In this document: piece after piece, positions 45,979 to 54,845 of the stretch
Position numbering within the stretch: position 1 is the stretch's first letter
Layout: each line of letters opens with the position of its first letter
Assembly (NCBI RefSeq): GCF_052030545.1
Contig: NZ_JBPDIH010000002.1
Span: 558,001-622,000 of the forward strand
Origin: CANMXU01 sp052030545
GTDB lineage: Bacteria; Pseudomonadota; Gammaproteobacteria; Enterobacterales; Alteromonadaceae
Length of the DNA: 64,000 bases
Reading direction: 5' to 3'
Translations under genes and position numbers: made by a program
The notes under the pieces: generated by a model
Told to the model about the DNA's origin: nothing
The model's database searches: none
Seen by the model: only the letters and a program-made list of their open reading frames with translations

Positions 45979-47193
45979 ATGAAATGCACTTTCAATAAAA
46001 TTACACTTATTCTACTCGCTTGCTCACTGCCAGCCCAAGCTGACAACTTCTCTGCCAAACGCGCAGGCCAAGGCTTTACCGCTATCACCCAAGACTTTAC
46101 CGCTTCGATTAGCAACCCAGCCTTATTGACAAAATATGATAACGACGATGATGTCTATTTTGCCCTTAACATCGGCATTCTTGGGGCTGATGAACACGAT
46201 GTTATCGATACAAGTGAAAACATCGCCGATAACCTAGATACACTAGAAGATGGCATTAACGCAATTGATGAGATTCCCGTTGGCGACTTACCGGAATATG
46301 TTGAACAATTGAATCAACAAATTGACGGTATTGTTAACGACCTAAATACCATCGACAATAAAATAGTAAAAGGTAACGGTGGTATTAATGCGCAAATTAT
46401 CGTGCCGAATCAATATCTAAGTTTTGGCATGTTTGCTAATCAATATGGACGAATCGGCATTGCTGCTGATTATGACCAAAATGATGAGCAAATTATGCGC
46501 TCTGCGATATTAAATGGCGAGTTCAATGCTGACGAGTTACAGTCACAAGCGTTAGGTGTTGGTTACTCAGTCACCGAAGCGGGTTTTATGCTTGGCTATC
46601 AAGCAATCAATCATGCCAATTATGAATTAAGTATTGGCACCAAATTAAAATACCAACGCTTAGATTTGTTTTACAACCGCATTAACATTGCCAATTTTGA
46701 CGATGATGAATTTGATTTAACCGACGATGAATATTTAACTGACGACGACGGCACGAATGTTGATATTGGTATGTACACCGTATGGGGGGATGAGCGTCAG
46801 TGGCACTTCGCCTTAGTGGCAAATAACCTGCTTGACCAACAAGTGAGTTTAATTGAACAAGACTTAACCTTTAACCTTGATACCACAATAACGGCAGGCC
46901 TAAGTTATCAAAACGATTGGCTAACCGTTGCCACCGAGGTTGACTTAACCGAGCGCGAACATTTTAAAGAGTTAACCGCGTCAAAATATGCAGCCATAGG
47001 TATCGAGCTAAGAGTATACGAACATATGCAATTTCGTTTAGGTCTGCGCAACGACTTAAATGATAATGAAGCTGACCTTTATACTGCAGGTATTGGTATT
47101 TCACCTTGGGATGTTGTGTCAATTGACATAGCAGCCTTTACCGGAGATGAAGACAATATTGGCGGCGCATTGCAGTTGGGTGTCAAAATATAG
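45979..47193 (+). CDS. TraF-like outer-membrane protein (conjugal transfer TraF_2 family)
   Basis: A 404-residue protein with signal peptide (..LLACSLPAQA) and the start AKRAGQGFTAITQDFTASISNPALL typical of the chromosomal TraF-like family in Vibrio and Shewanella. A predicted coiled coil occurs at ~70-130 (repeated D/E-I-N). The rest has beta-barrel-like strands and acidic loops (FDDDEFDLTDDEYLTDDDG). No conjugation genes are nearby, so the name is historical; an outer-membrane porin-like role is plausible. The stop lies in the first unit of a 17-bp tandem repeat. Confidence 0.82.
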   Translation: MKCTFNKITLILLACSLPAQADNFSAKRAGQGFTAITQDFTASISNPALLTKYDNDDDVYFALNIGILGADEHDVIDTSENIADNLDTLEDGINAIDEIPVGDLPEYVEQLNQQIDGIVNDLNTIDNKIVKGNGGINAQIIVPNQYLSFGMFANQYGRIGIAADYDQNDEQIMRSAILNGEFNADELQSQALGVGYSVTEAGFMLGYQAINHANYELSIGTKLKYQRLDLFYNRINIANFDDDEFDLTDDEYLTDDDGTNVDIGMYTVWGDERQWHFALVANNLLDQQVSLIEQDLTFNLDTTITAGLSYQNDWLTVATEVDLTEREHFKELTASKYAAIGIELRVYEHMQFRLGLRNDLNDNEADLYTAGIGISPWDVVSIDIAAFTGDEDNIGGALQLGVKI

Positions 47194-47230
47194 TGCGTGT
47201 CAAAATATAGTAGGTATCAAAGTATAGTGC
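47180..47230. repeat. Three 17-bp tandem units spanning the traF-like stop codon
   Basis: GTGTCAAAATATAGTGC (47180-47196), GTGTCAAAATATAGTAG (47197-47213) and GTATCAAAGTATAGTGC (47214-47230) are head to tail. The gene's TAG stop (47191-47193) is inside the first unit, and each later unit carries a copy of the same stop triplet. Confidence 0.95.
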
Positions 47231-47239
47231 GATAATGAA

Positions 47240-47281
47240 AAAACTTAACATGCCCGCAGTCTGGCGAGTATGTTAAGTTTT
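47240..47281. terminator. Terminator between the traF-like and M14 genes
   Basis: AAAACTTAACAT and ATGTTAAGTTTT form a 12-bp perfect stem around an 18-base loop that itself contains a CGC/GCG pair. It lies between two convergent genes. Confidence 0.8.
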
Positions 47282-47348
47282 CTAATCAATGATAATCGTG
47301 AACTTAGCGTCACCACTACCACCGCGATAAGTTAGATATAAAGCGTTT

Positions 47349-48479
47349 TTATCTTGAACTTAGTGAATAATAATTGGTAAAGCATTTGTACAGCTGGGTA
47401 CCGCACAGCACTGACGCGGAAGGAAAGTGTAGGATCGCTATCAAATCTGCTGGCGCATAAATGTAACTAACTGCATTGCTGTTTTCTAGTTCGTCTACAT
47501 TTAATACTTTCGCTAAAACATCGCCTTTTTTGACATGCTGACCGGGTTTTACACAATACTCAACCACGCCACCTTCTTGGGTATAGAGTATTTTATAGTC
47601 ATCGAGCGTAACTCCGTATCGGTCAATTTTTTCGGGCAATAACGTTTTTTCACCTAAACAATTTTTATGACTAAGGTAAGTTAATATCCCTTTTGCGTCA
47701 TATTCCCCTGAGTCAAAATCGATCACTTCTTGGCTGCCCATTTCCAAGGTAAAAGCCTCAACAGGAATTGGCCACTGCCTGTGAGGAAATTTTTTGTTTA
47801 ACTGTTGTGCTAAGCTCCACCAATGACAAAACGTGGCTTCATCTAACGCACCATTAAATTCGTTTGGAATAAAAATCGCGTGTGGAATATTAAAGTAATT
47901 GGCCGAAGCTTTGGCGTATTCTGGCACGTAAATATGCCGAGTTGCCACAGGGCCATTATGAATATCAATAACAATGTCGGCATCAAAAGCGAGTGCTTGC
48001 AGCTGCAAATTTAAACGTGACGCAAGACCAATGCCCCACTCTTTATTTAGCTCGTTATCGATGGCTTGTTTAACTTGTCCGCGAAAAGCGAGCTTGATCT
48101 CGTCAAAACTCTCAGCAGTAGCAAGTGAGTCGACAAAATCTTGGATCAGCGCATCTTTATAGTAATAACCACGATTCCAATTTTGACCGTTGACGGGATC
48201 AAAACGCCCTAGCGTATATTCACCTGATTTAATATTAGTGCCAACCGGATTACAATTAGGCACCAACACCACTTCACCACAAATAGCATGGCGCTTAAAG
48301 TATTCAATTAAGTGGTAAATTACCACGTTGCCTTGCACTTCGGCGCCATGAATTGAGCTTTGAATATAAACTTTAGGCCCTGCTTGTTGCCCTTTAAATC
48401 GATAAATAGGCACGTGCATTTTTCGCCCGGATGCGTTTGAGGCGACGCTTAAATGCTCTTTGGTGAAGGTATTTTTCAT
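47349..48479 (-). CDS. M14-family deacylase (succinylglutamate desuccinylase/aspartoacylase-like)
   Basis: A 376-residue zinc enzyme. Zinc ligands are His and Glu in SSIHGAEVQGN and His in DIVIDIHNGP, the pattern of AstE/AspA-like M14 proteins. After the catalytic domain a C-terminal beta-rich segment (VVEYCVKPGQHVKKGDVLAKVL) resembles a biotinyl-lipoyl-type barrel, common in this subgroup. It begins 9 bp after a dapA-like gene under a lysine riboswitch, which suggests work on an N-acyl intermediate of lysine or diaminopimelate metabolism. That role is inference; the substrate is not known. Confidence 0.87.
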   Translation of the reverse strand: MKNTFTKEHLSVASNASGRKMHVPIYRFKGQQAGPKVYIQSSIHGAEVQGNVVIYHLIEYFKRHAICGEVVLVPNCNPVGTNIKSGEYTLGRFDPVNGQNWNRGYYYKDALIQDFVDSLATAESFDEIKLAFRGQVKQAIDNELNKEWGIGLASRLNLQLQALAFDADIVIDIHNGPVATRHIYVPEYAKASANYFNIPHAIFIPNEFNGALDEATFCHWWSLAQQLNKKFPHRQWPIPVEAFTLEMGSQEVIDFDSGEYDAKGILTYLSHKNCLGEKTLLPEKIDRYGVTLDDYKILYTQEGGVVEYCVKPGQHVKKGDVLAKVLNVDELENSNAVSYIYAPADLIAILHFPSASVLCGTQLYKCFTNYYSLSSR

Positions 48480-48488
48480 ATTGAGTTA

Positions 48489-49415
48489 TTATTCGCCCAT
48501 AACATGATCAGATAACTGCTGTGCATACCATTGGTTAATTGATTGATTAAAATCGAGCAAGCCATGATTAGCCGCCAGTTCTAAATGTGTTAACGGCGCA
48601 CGTAATTGTGGCGAGCTAATCTCCCCTTGCAATGCCATTAGCACTTTTACCGGAATGGGGTTTGCTACCTGAAATAAGCCGTCGACCGCATTTTGCCATA
48701 ATGGGAATAGCCCTTGATTTTGTCCTGATAAACAAAGCTCAACGTAACGATGTGTAGGCGCTGGCCAAGCATTTGAACATACCGATACTAACCCTTGAGC
48801 GCCTGCACTGGCCAAATATGGCATCATCGCATCTTCGCCACTAAATAGTGCAATATCAGGGCATTGCTCACGATAAGCGAGAAACTTGTTTAAATCACCA
48901 CTGGCTTCTTTCATTGCCCAACAATTTGGATGATCTTGCACTGCCACCATAGTCGTTAATGGAATTTCAACACCGCTACGCGACGGCACGTTGTAAAGCA
49001 TGCAAGGGAATTTGGCGGCATCAAGCAGTGAAGAAAACCATAACGTTTGCCCAACTGGGCCTGGTTTTGCGTAAATAGGCGTGCCTAATAAATAAGCATG
49101 AATTGGTAATTCATTGCAACGTTCAATCCATTGCAACTGCTCGGCCAAATTATACCCGCCAACAGCCACCATTAATGGCGTATCAAGCGCTAATTGGCAG
49201 ATGTACTCAACGATACTTAGTTGCTCTTGTGCAGACAGTGCTAAACCTTCGCCTGTGCTACCTAGCAACAAAATACCATTACCAGCGCTGGCTTGACGCT
49301 GCGCCGCTTGCGCTAAGCTAGGGAAGTCAATGTCACCTTGTTCTGTAAAAGGCGTGATCAAGGCTGTCCATAGTGAACATTGGGGAATATTATTGGTTAA
49401 ATTATTTTTTGTCAT
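48489..49415 (-). CDS. dapA: 4-hydroxy-tetrahydrodipicolinate synthase-like protein (DapA family)
   Basis: About 308 residues from the ATG at 49415 (a TTG at 49433 would add six). It belongs to the class-I aldolase family that condenses pyruvate with aspartate semialdehyde. The Schiff-base Lys is in AMKEASGD, the catalytic Tyr and Arg in LYNVPSRSG and another Tyr in GTPIYAKPG. The GTTGES motif of E. coli DapA is GSTGEG here, replacing Thr44 by Ser, which could preserve the hydroxyl. The upstream lysine riboswitch supports a true lysine-pathway role. It may be a second dapA copy. Confidence 0.88.
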   Translation of the reverse strand: MTKNNLTNNIPQCSLWTALITPFTEQGDIDFPSLAQAAQRQASAGNGILLLGSTGEGLALSAQEQLSIVEYICQLALDTPLMVAVGGYNLAEQLQWIERCNELPIHAYLLGTPIYAKPGPVGQTLWFSSLLDAAKFPCMLYNVPSRSGVEIPLTTMVAVQDHPNCWAMKEASGDLNKFLAYREQCPDIALFSGEDAMMPYLASAGAQGLVSVCSNAWPAPTHRYVELCLSGQNQGLFPLWQNAVDGLFQVANPIPVKVLMALQGEISSPQLRAPLTHLELAANHGLLDFNQSINQWYAQQLSDHVMGE

Positions 49416-49418
49416 TTT

Positions 49419-49439
49419 CTCGAACTCGTACAATTCGAA
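49419..49439 (-). promoter_or_regulatory. Hairpin covering the dapA ribosome-binding site
   Basis: On the minus strand TTCGAA and TTCGAG can pair (one G-U), enclosing the GAG Shine-Dalgarno three bases before the ATG. This is a plausible expression platform for translational control by the upstream riboswitch. Confidence 0.5.
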
Positions 49440-49494
49440 GTGCTTAAGGCAAATTTAACAAATACTGCATGAATTACAGAAAGGGTATTAAATT

Positions 49495-49665
49495 ACCTGA
49501 AGCTCTCCACCGAATAAACTGGTGACAGTTGCCAAGATTCAACTTGTACAACCGATAACACTACCATCAAAAATAGTGCTACCTCGGCGCTAATCTCCCT
49601 CATTATCTGTCATTGGAGTTTGATCTCCTCTTGATAACTACCTAGTTAGCGCTCCTCTTCTCGCT
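49495..49665 (-). ncRNA. Lysine riboswitch
   Basis: The minus strand contains the conserved L-box blocks in order: AGAGGAGCGC near the 5' end, the loop segment AACTAGGTAGTTATC, then TTAGCGCCGAGG, then GGCAACTGTCA and finally GGTGGAGAGCTTCAG. GAAG (49657-49660) and CTTC (49499-49502) close helix P1. This matches the class that binds L-lysine (Rfam RF00168 family). It leads directly into the dapA-like gene, so high lysine should lower expression of dapA and the M14 gene. Confidence 0.88.
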
Positions 49666-49752
49666 TTTTTGTTAATACACGATATCCATCGTGAAACAAA
49701 ATCAGCATGGCGCTATTAAAGCATTAATCACGATAACAAGCAATGTAAGTCA

Positions 49753-51204
49753 CTAGTGTGAGCATGACTCTTTAGTATCAGCGACTACCAGAGAATGTTC
49801 TAATTGCTGTTGGATAAGCCAAAGTCTGTCTTGCCCCCAACAGTGCTGATTTTGGAAGTGAAAACAAGGTACTCCCCAATAGCCCATTTCAGTTAATTGC
49901 TGTTGGTTTAAATCCGACTGTGCTTGCCAATTTCGCTCTATGCCATAAGTTTTAGCTTGTTGATAATCAATGCCAATTTCAACACAAATTTTCTTTAAAT
50001 TACTTTCCTTGGCTAAACTAATATTTTTCAAAAATACCGCTTCAAAGAGCGCCTGTATGTAGGCATTTGCTTTGCCTTGCTGTTCAATATAGGCAAACAA
50101 CTGATAACTATTTAATATGCCCGCGCCTAACGGTTCAGCAAACCCTGCAAACGGGATATTACGAAGCTTTGCTTCACGATAAGCATCTAAATACAAATAA
50201 CGCTGCTTGTTAGTAGATAATTCAACGCCACGCATCAACAAAGGTAGTAACAACTTCACTTTCAGTGGTTTTTGGTATTGCTGACTTAGTTGTTTTGCTT
50301 GCATAAACCCTAAATAAGAGAAAGGGCTTCTTAGCGAGACATAAGCGGTGATCACATCTTGTGCTGGTGTATGTTCCGTTAAAACAGGCGCTACCTCATC
50401 TGGTCGTGTTTGTGCGATTTCTAGGTTGGCTTTTATATATTTTAATTCAGGCGTTGTTAGGTTAAAACGGTGAGCATTTAATCGCCTTTCAAGGTGTTCA
50501 AGACTATCGATACCCCAAAACCACTCCCCTAAACAATATATGCTGGCAGTAAGCTCATGCCCTTTGTCGACTAAGCGGGCTAAGTTTTTTATTTGATGGG
50601 TGATCACCGGCGTTGACGGCAAGTAATACTCATCAAAATCATCTTGCCAAGTTTTTTCAAAAATGAGCTGCGCACTTTCAATTGAGGTCGGCAATAGTTG
50701 CCACATTTGCTGGCCGGTTGCTAAAGCCTGAGAGCTCGGATAACGTTCAATAGTTTTTAATTGATAAATGTCGGCGATGCTGTTTGCATCTTTTAGTGCC
50801 CATTGGCGCCAGAGCTTTTTATTTTCAACAAAGCTAATTAACGCGCCGTGGGTAAGGTACAGTTTAATATTTAAATCAAAACGTTGTTTTAGCTCATCCA
50901 GTACCTGAACCAACATAAAACTATACGGGTCATTTAACGCTAAATACACTTCAGCGACAGGGCGTTTTTTAAAGAGTTTAGGAAGATATACCCACTTGAA
51001 AGTCAAAAGTAATTGCCGAACGCGACTAAGCACCCACTTGATAGCGAGGTATTGAAAGACACGAGTATAGATAATCATCTCCTTGATTAGAAAAATAGTT
51101 CGCGTAAAATGAGCCGCCATTATCGCTGAAAAGCGCGCCAGTTGCATTAAAGCGACAAATTTATTTACATTTTCTTCTTCATCAAAATGAGCTCGCACCA
51201 ACAA
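49753..51204 (-). CDS. Tandem DsbA-like (HCCA isomerase-type) thioredoxin-fold protein
   Basis: Up to 483 residues. Two related domains occur: the first (~85-270) begins VAEVYLALNDPYSFMLVQVLDELK and the second (~285-470) ITAYVSLRSPFSYLGFMQAKQL, both with the Pro-x-Ser start of 2-hydroxychromene-2-carboxylate isomerase/kappa-class GST proteins. The second ends with GYWGVPCFHFQNQHCWGQDRL, the cis-Pro region and typical C-terminus. No CxxC is present, so thiol-disulphide exchange of the DsbA kind is unlikely. The start is uncertain: TTG at 51204 opens the frame, with a first ATG at 51147. Reaction unknown, probably glutathione-dependent. Confidence 0.75.
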   Translation of the reverse strand: MLVRAHFDEEENVNKFVALMQLARFSAIMAAHFTRTIFLIKEMIIYTRVFQYLAIKWVLSRVRQLLLTFKWVYLPKLFKKRPVAEVYLALNDPYSFMLVQVLDELKQRFDLNIKLYLTHGALISFVENKKLWRQWALKDANSIADIYQLKTIERYPSSQALATGQQMWQLLPTSIESAQLIFEKTWQDDFDEYYLPSTPVITHQIKNLARLVDKGHELTASIYCLGEWFWGIDSLEHLERRLNAHRFNLTTPELKYIKANLEIAQTRPDEVAPVLTEHTPAQDVITAYVSLRSPFSYLGFMQAKQLSQQYQKPLKVKLLLPLLMRGVELSTNKQRYLYLDAYREAKLRNIPFAGFAEPLGAGILNSYQLFAYIEQQGKANAYIQALFEAVFLKNISLAKESNLKKICVEIGIDYQQAKTYGIERNWQAQSDLNQQQLTEMGYWGVPCFHFQNQHCWGQDRLWLIQQQLEHSLVVADTKESCSH

Positions 51205-51230
51205 GCTTGTTTATTATAGGTAATAACCTT

Positions 51231-52268
51231 ATGCATAACCTTTCCCAAGTATTACTGCGCAACAGCAATTTGTTAGCAGCAAGCTCGACACTAATCATCA
51301 ACTTACCCGCTGATGAATTTATGCATGACTATTTAAACCTATATCCACAATGCCAGTTAAATTACTTCACCACCAACTTTGAATATTTTCAGCTCATCGA
51401 AAAAAGCAAACCCAAATCAGTAAACAGCTTTTTTGCTGCACAATACCGCAGTGACAAAAAACATGATTTGGCGATCATTGCATTTCCAAAAAGCAAAGCT
51501 GAACTTGCCTTTACATTAGCTATGCTAAACGAGTCGCTAACCGACGATGCAAGGGTATTAATTATTGGTGAGAATAAAAGCGGTATTAAGTCAGTTGAAA
51601 AGTTATCAAAAGACTATCTGCAGTTTTGTTCAAAAGCAGACTCTGCCAGACATTGCTCTTTATACAGTGGCCAATACATTAAGCAAAATAAAACCTTCGA
51701 CATTGAGCAATGGTATAAGATTTATCAATTTACCATCGACGGCGTTGCATTAAAGGTAGCGTCACTGCCAGGCGTTTTTAGCCAAAATAATTTAGATGTA
51801 GGCACACGTGTACTTTTAGAGAATTTACCCACAGATTATGCCGGAAAAGTGCTCGATTTTGGCTGCGGCGCAGGTGTTATAGCGAGCTTTGTTAGTAAAA
51901 AATACCCTACAACTGAATTCACCTTAGTTGACGTTAGCGCACTCGCATTGCATTCAGCACAAAAAACGCTAGCCCTAAACGGTGTAACTACAGCCACTTA
52001 TTTACCGTCAAACAGCTTGAGCGAAGTCAGTGAAAAGTACCAACATATTTTATCAAATCCGCCATTTCATCAAGGCGTAAAAACAAACTATTTAGCAACA
52101 GAAACTTTTCTGCAAAATATTAAGCGACACCTTTATGCAAAAGGGTCTGTTACCATTGTCGCTAATAGCTTTTTAAAGTACCCACCAATAATGGCTCGTG
52201 AGATCGCACCAGTAAGCACGGTTGTACAAAAAAATGGCTTTAGTGTTTATCGTTGTACATTAAAATAA
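51231..52268 (+). CDS. rsmC: 16S rRNA m2G1207 methyltransferase RsmC
   Basis: A 345-residue protein from the ATG at 51231 (AGGT Shine-Dalgarno), close to the 343 residues of E. coli RsmC. The N-terminal half is the degenerate methyltransferase domain (LSQVLLRNSNLLAASSTLIINLPADE). The C-terminal half is catalytic, with the SAM motif VLDFGCGAGVIASFV and the NPPF motif in HILSNPPFHQG. It methylates N2 of G1207 in helix 34 of 16S rRNA. Divergent from the DsbA-like gene. Confidence 0.93.
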   Translation: MHNLSQVLLRNSNLLAASSTLIINLPADEFMHDYLNLYPQCQLNYFTTNFEYFQLIEKSKPKSVNSFFAAQYRSDKKHDLAIIAFPKSKAELAFTLAMLNESLTDDARVLIIGENKSGIKSVEKLSKDYLQFCSKADSARHCSLYSGQYIKQNKTFDIEQWYKIYQFTIDGVALKVASLPGVFSQNNLDVGTRVLLENLPTDYAGKVLDFGCGAGVIASFVSKKYPTTEFTLVDVSALALHSAQKTLALNGVTTATYLPSNSLSEVSEKYQHILSNPPFHQGVKTNYLATETFLQNIKRHLYAKGSVTIVANSFLKYPPIMAREIAPVSTVVQKNGFSVYRCTLK

Positions 52269-52426
52269 CTTTTGCCTATTTTTATCTGTTAATAAGTTGC
52301 GTTTAAGGCGATTTGTACCCACAATAAAATACTATAGAGTTAAGCTGAATCATTGATTTACTAGCTTTTTGTTATAAGACATCCTCATGTTGGTATGGCG
52401 AACTATAAGGGCTTTGTTACAACTAA

Positions 52427-54046
52427 ATGCAAACCAATACCAAAATACAATCTTTTCATCGATTATTGCTGACAACAATTGTCAGCTTTACTTTAGTGGC
52501 TGTGATCACCTCACTGACCATTATATCGCTGATCTTCATTAACGAGGAAAAATCTCAGCTACAACGCGTTGCCATTGAGCGTGGTAAAATTATTGCGTTA
52601 ATGAGTATCGAAGACATTAAAAACAATGATTACGATATTCTGGAACAAAAGCTCATTCGTTCAAGTGCATTAACGCAAGTTAATTACATCCATATTTATC
52701 GCTACTCACCTGAGCTAGACAGTATTACCTTCTTTACCAGTTACAACCGCAGTGCAAACCACCCCGCAATTCCCGATAAAATTGCGCAAATTGATAATTT
52801 AACAACGCCTAATATTTCCGCTGACTACATCGAGTTTATTATTCCAATTAAAGAGAGTAATGAAACCCTTGGTTATGTCTATTTGCAGGTGAGTTTTGAA
52901 AAAATAAACTCATTGTTGAAAAAGTTTGTTGTCACTATTGTACTGATTTCACTGTTAATGGCACTTATTGCGATGGTGATCACTAATCGTCTTAAAAAAC
53001 AGTTAGCCGCGCCTATTTTTAAGACCATGGAATTAATTCAAGAGGTTTCTCAAAGCAAAGACTTCAGTTTACGCAGTAAGCACTTACCGCTACGTGAAGT
53101 TGATATATTAGCGCAAAACCTCAATATTTTGCTTGCTCGTGTACAAAAGCACATTGCCAAACAAATGCAAAAACAAGAACAGGTAGAACAGCAAAATACG
53201 GCATTAGAAAATAAAGTTATTACCCGAACCGACGCACTAAAAGAATCCAATCAAGAACTACTGTCCACATTAGAAAAGCTGCATCAATTTCAAAATCAAT
53301 TGGTTGAAAGTGAGAAAATGGCATCACTTGGCGATATGGTGGCCGGTGTTGCCCACGAAGTTAATACGCCGATAGGTTTGGGCGTAACCGCATCAACCTT
53401 GTTAGAAGATAACCTTAATGAAATTAAAACGGCGTTTGAAAACAAAACCTTAAAATCAAGCCAACTCAAACGCTTTCTTGATGACGGCCAAGAAAATGTT
53501 GGTATTATTTATCGTAATCTTGAACGCGCCGCGACATTAATTTCAAGCTTTAAAAAAGTGGCTGTTGATCAATCCAGTGAAGATGAGCGTTCATTTAATG
53601 TCAATGAACTACTGCAAGGGGTACTACTCTCTTTAGCACCTAAATTAAATCATCTTCCTTATCAGGTAAACATTGATTGTGCGAAAGATTTAACGGTAGT
53701 TAGTAAACCTGGCCCAATTAATCAGATTATGATCAATCTGATCATGAACTCGGTTATTCACGGCTTTGAAGATCTAGAACAAGGTAACATTAATATTGAA
53801 GTTACCGACATGGGCAGTCAACTTAACATTGCTTATACCGATGACGGTCGCGGCATAGATTTAGCCCTGCAAAAGAAAGTATTTGATCCCTTTACCACCA
53901 CTAAACGTGGTTCAGGTGGTAGCGGCTTGGGCTTACATTTAGTCTATAATTTGGTGACCCAAGCCCTAGGTGGTAGTATTCAATTAGAAAACGACATTGC
54001 ACAAGGCGTGCATTTTGAAATAAGCTTTCCGGTAAAAGAAGCTTAA
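52427..54046 (+). CDS. Membrane sensor histidine kinase
   Basis: A 539-residue kinase. Two membrane helices (about residues 13-34 and 167-187) flank a ~130-residue periplasmic sensor, followed by a HAMP-like segment, a coiled coil (~240-290) and the kinase core. The phospho-accepting His310 is in ASLGDMVAGVAHEVNTPIGLG. The ATPase has the N box (MINLIMNSVIHG), DDGRGI, FDPFTTTK and GSGLGLHL. It has no receiver or Hpt domain, unlike ArcB. The gene ends about 95 bp before arcA on the same strand, so a partnership with ArcA is likely but unproven. Signal unknown. Confidence 0.9.
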   Translation: MQTNTKIQSFHRLLLTTIVSFTLVAVITSLTIISLIFINEEKSQLQRVAIERGKIIALMSIEDIKNNDYDILEQKLIRSSALTQVNYIHIYRYSPELDSITFFTSYNRSANHPAIPDKIAQIDNLTTPNISADYIEFIIPIKESNETLGYVYLQVSFEKINSLLKKFVVTIVLISLLMALIAMVITNRLKKQLAAPIFKTMELIQEVSQSKDFSLRSKHLPLREVDILAQNLNILLARVQKHIAKQMQKQEQVEQQNTALENKVITRTDALKESNQELLSTLEKLHQFQNQLVESEKMASLGDMVAGVAHEVNTPIGLGVTASTLLEDNLNEIKTAFENKTLKSSQLKRFLDDGQENVGIIYRNLERAATLISSFKKVAVDQSSEDERSFNVNELLQGVLLSLAPKLNHLPYQVNIDCAKDLTVVSKPGPINQIMINLIMNSVIHGFEDLEQGNINIEVTDMGSQLNIAYTDDGRGIDLALQKKVFDPFTTTKRGSGGSGLGLHLVYNLVTQALGGSIQLENDIAQGVHFEISFPVKEA

Positions 54047-54141
54047 TTTAATAACAGGCTTTTATGCCGTTATTGAAAAACATTGCTAAAATAACAAATA
54101 GATAATAGCGCAAGATTAATTAACCTGTGGACAAAATGAAC

Positions 54142-54843
54142 ATGCAAAAGCCTCATATTCTCATTGTAGAAGATGAAGAAGTTACTCGATTTAATTTACG
54201 CAGCCTATTCGAGGCAGAAGGGTATCAAGTGTCTGAAGCATTTGACGGTGCCTCTATGGATGAAGCTATGCAAAAGCAAACCGTCAACTTAGTGGTAATG
54301 GACATTAATCTACCCGGCAAAAATGGTTTATTATTAGGTCGTGAATTAACGCAAAATAGAGAGCTAGGTTTAATTTTCTTAACGGGTAGAGATAGTGATA
54401 TTGATAAAGTTTTAGGCCTTGAGATTGGTGCCGATGACTACCTAACCAAGCCTTTTAATCCACGCGAATTAACGATTCGTGCCAGAAACATATTAACCCG
54501 TTTGTCGCAAGTAAAAACAGACAGTAGCGACGCCATTATTAAGTTTAATCAGTGGACCTTAGACGGTAACTCAAGACAATTAACGTCGCCAAGTGGCGAA
54601 ATTATCCCGATCCCTCGTGGTGAATATCGCGCTTTAAAATTAATGTTAGAGAACATAGGGCAAATTGTTTCGCGTCAGCAATTAATTAAAGAAATGACCG
54701 GGCGAGAGTTACGTTCAAATGATCGGACAGTGGATGTAACCATCAGACGTTTGCGTAAGCATTTTGAATCTGACACAAACACGCCAGAACTCATTAATAC
54801 AATTCATGGTGAAGGCTATCGTTTTGTCGGTACCATTGAATAG
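54142..54843 (+). CDS. arcA: Response regulator ArcA
   Basis: A 233-residue OmpR-type regulator very similar to E. coli ArcA (PHILIVEDE; VVMDINLPGKNGLLLGREL; LEIGADDYLTKPFNPRELTIRARN; MTGRELRSNDRTVDVTIRRLRKHFES; HGEGYRF). From the ATG at 54142 the phosphorylated Asp is residue 54, as in E. coli; in-frame starts at 54127 (GTG) and 54136 exist. ArcA represses aerobic respiratory genes when phosphorylated. It is downstream of a sensor kinase and ends 2 bp from a convergent Hpt gene. Confidence 0.94.
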   Translation: MQKPHILIVEDEEVTRFNLRSLFEAEGYQVSEAFDGASMDEAMQKQTVNLVVMDINLPGKNGLLLGRELTQNRELGLIFLTGRDSDIDKVLGLEIGADDYLTKPFNPRELTIRARNILTRLSQVKTDSSDAIIKFNQWTLDGNSRQLTSPSGEIIPIPRGEYRALKLMLENIGQIVSRQQLIKEMTGRELRSNDRTVDVTIRRLRKHFESDTNTPELINTIHGEGYRFVGTIE

Positions 54844-54845
54844 CG

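Noticed and set aside
45979..47193. Conjugative element suggested by the TraF name
   Set aside because: No other transfer, mobilisation or integrase genes are present; the family is chromosomal in many Alteromonadales and Vibrio.
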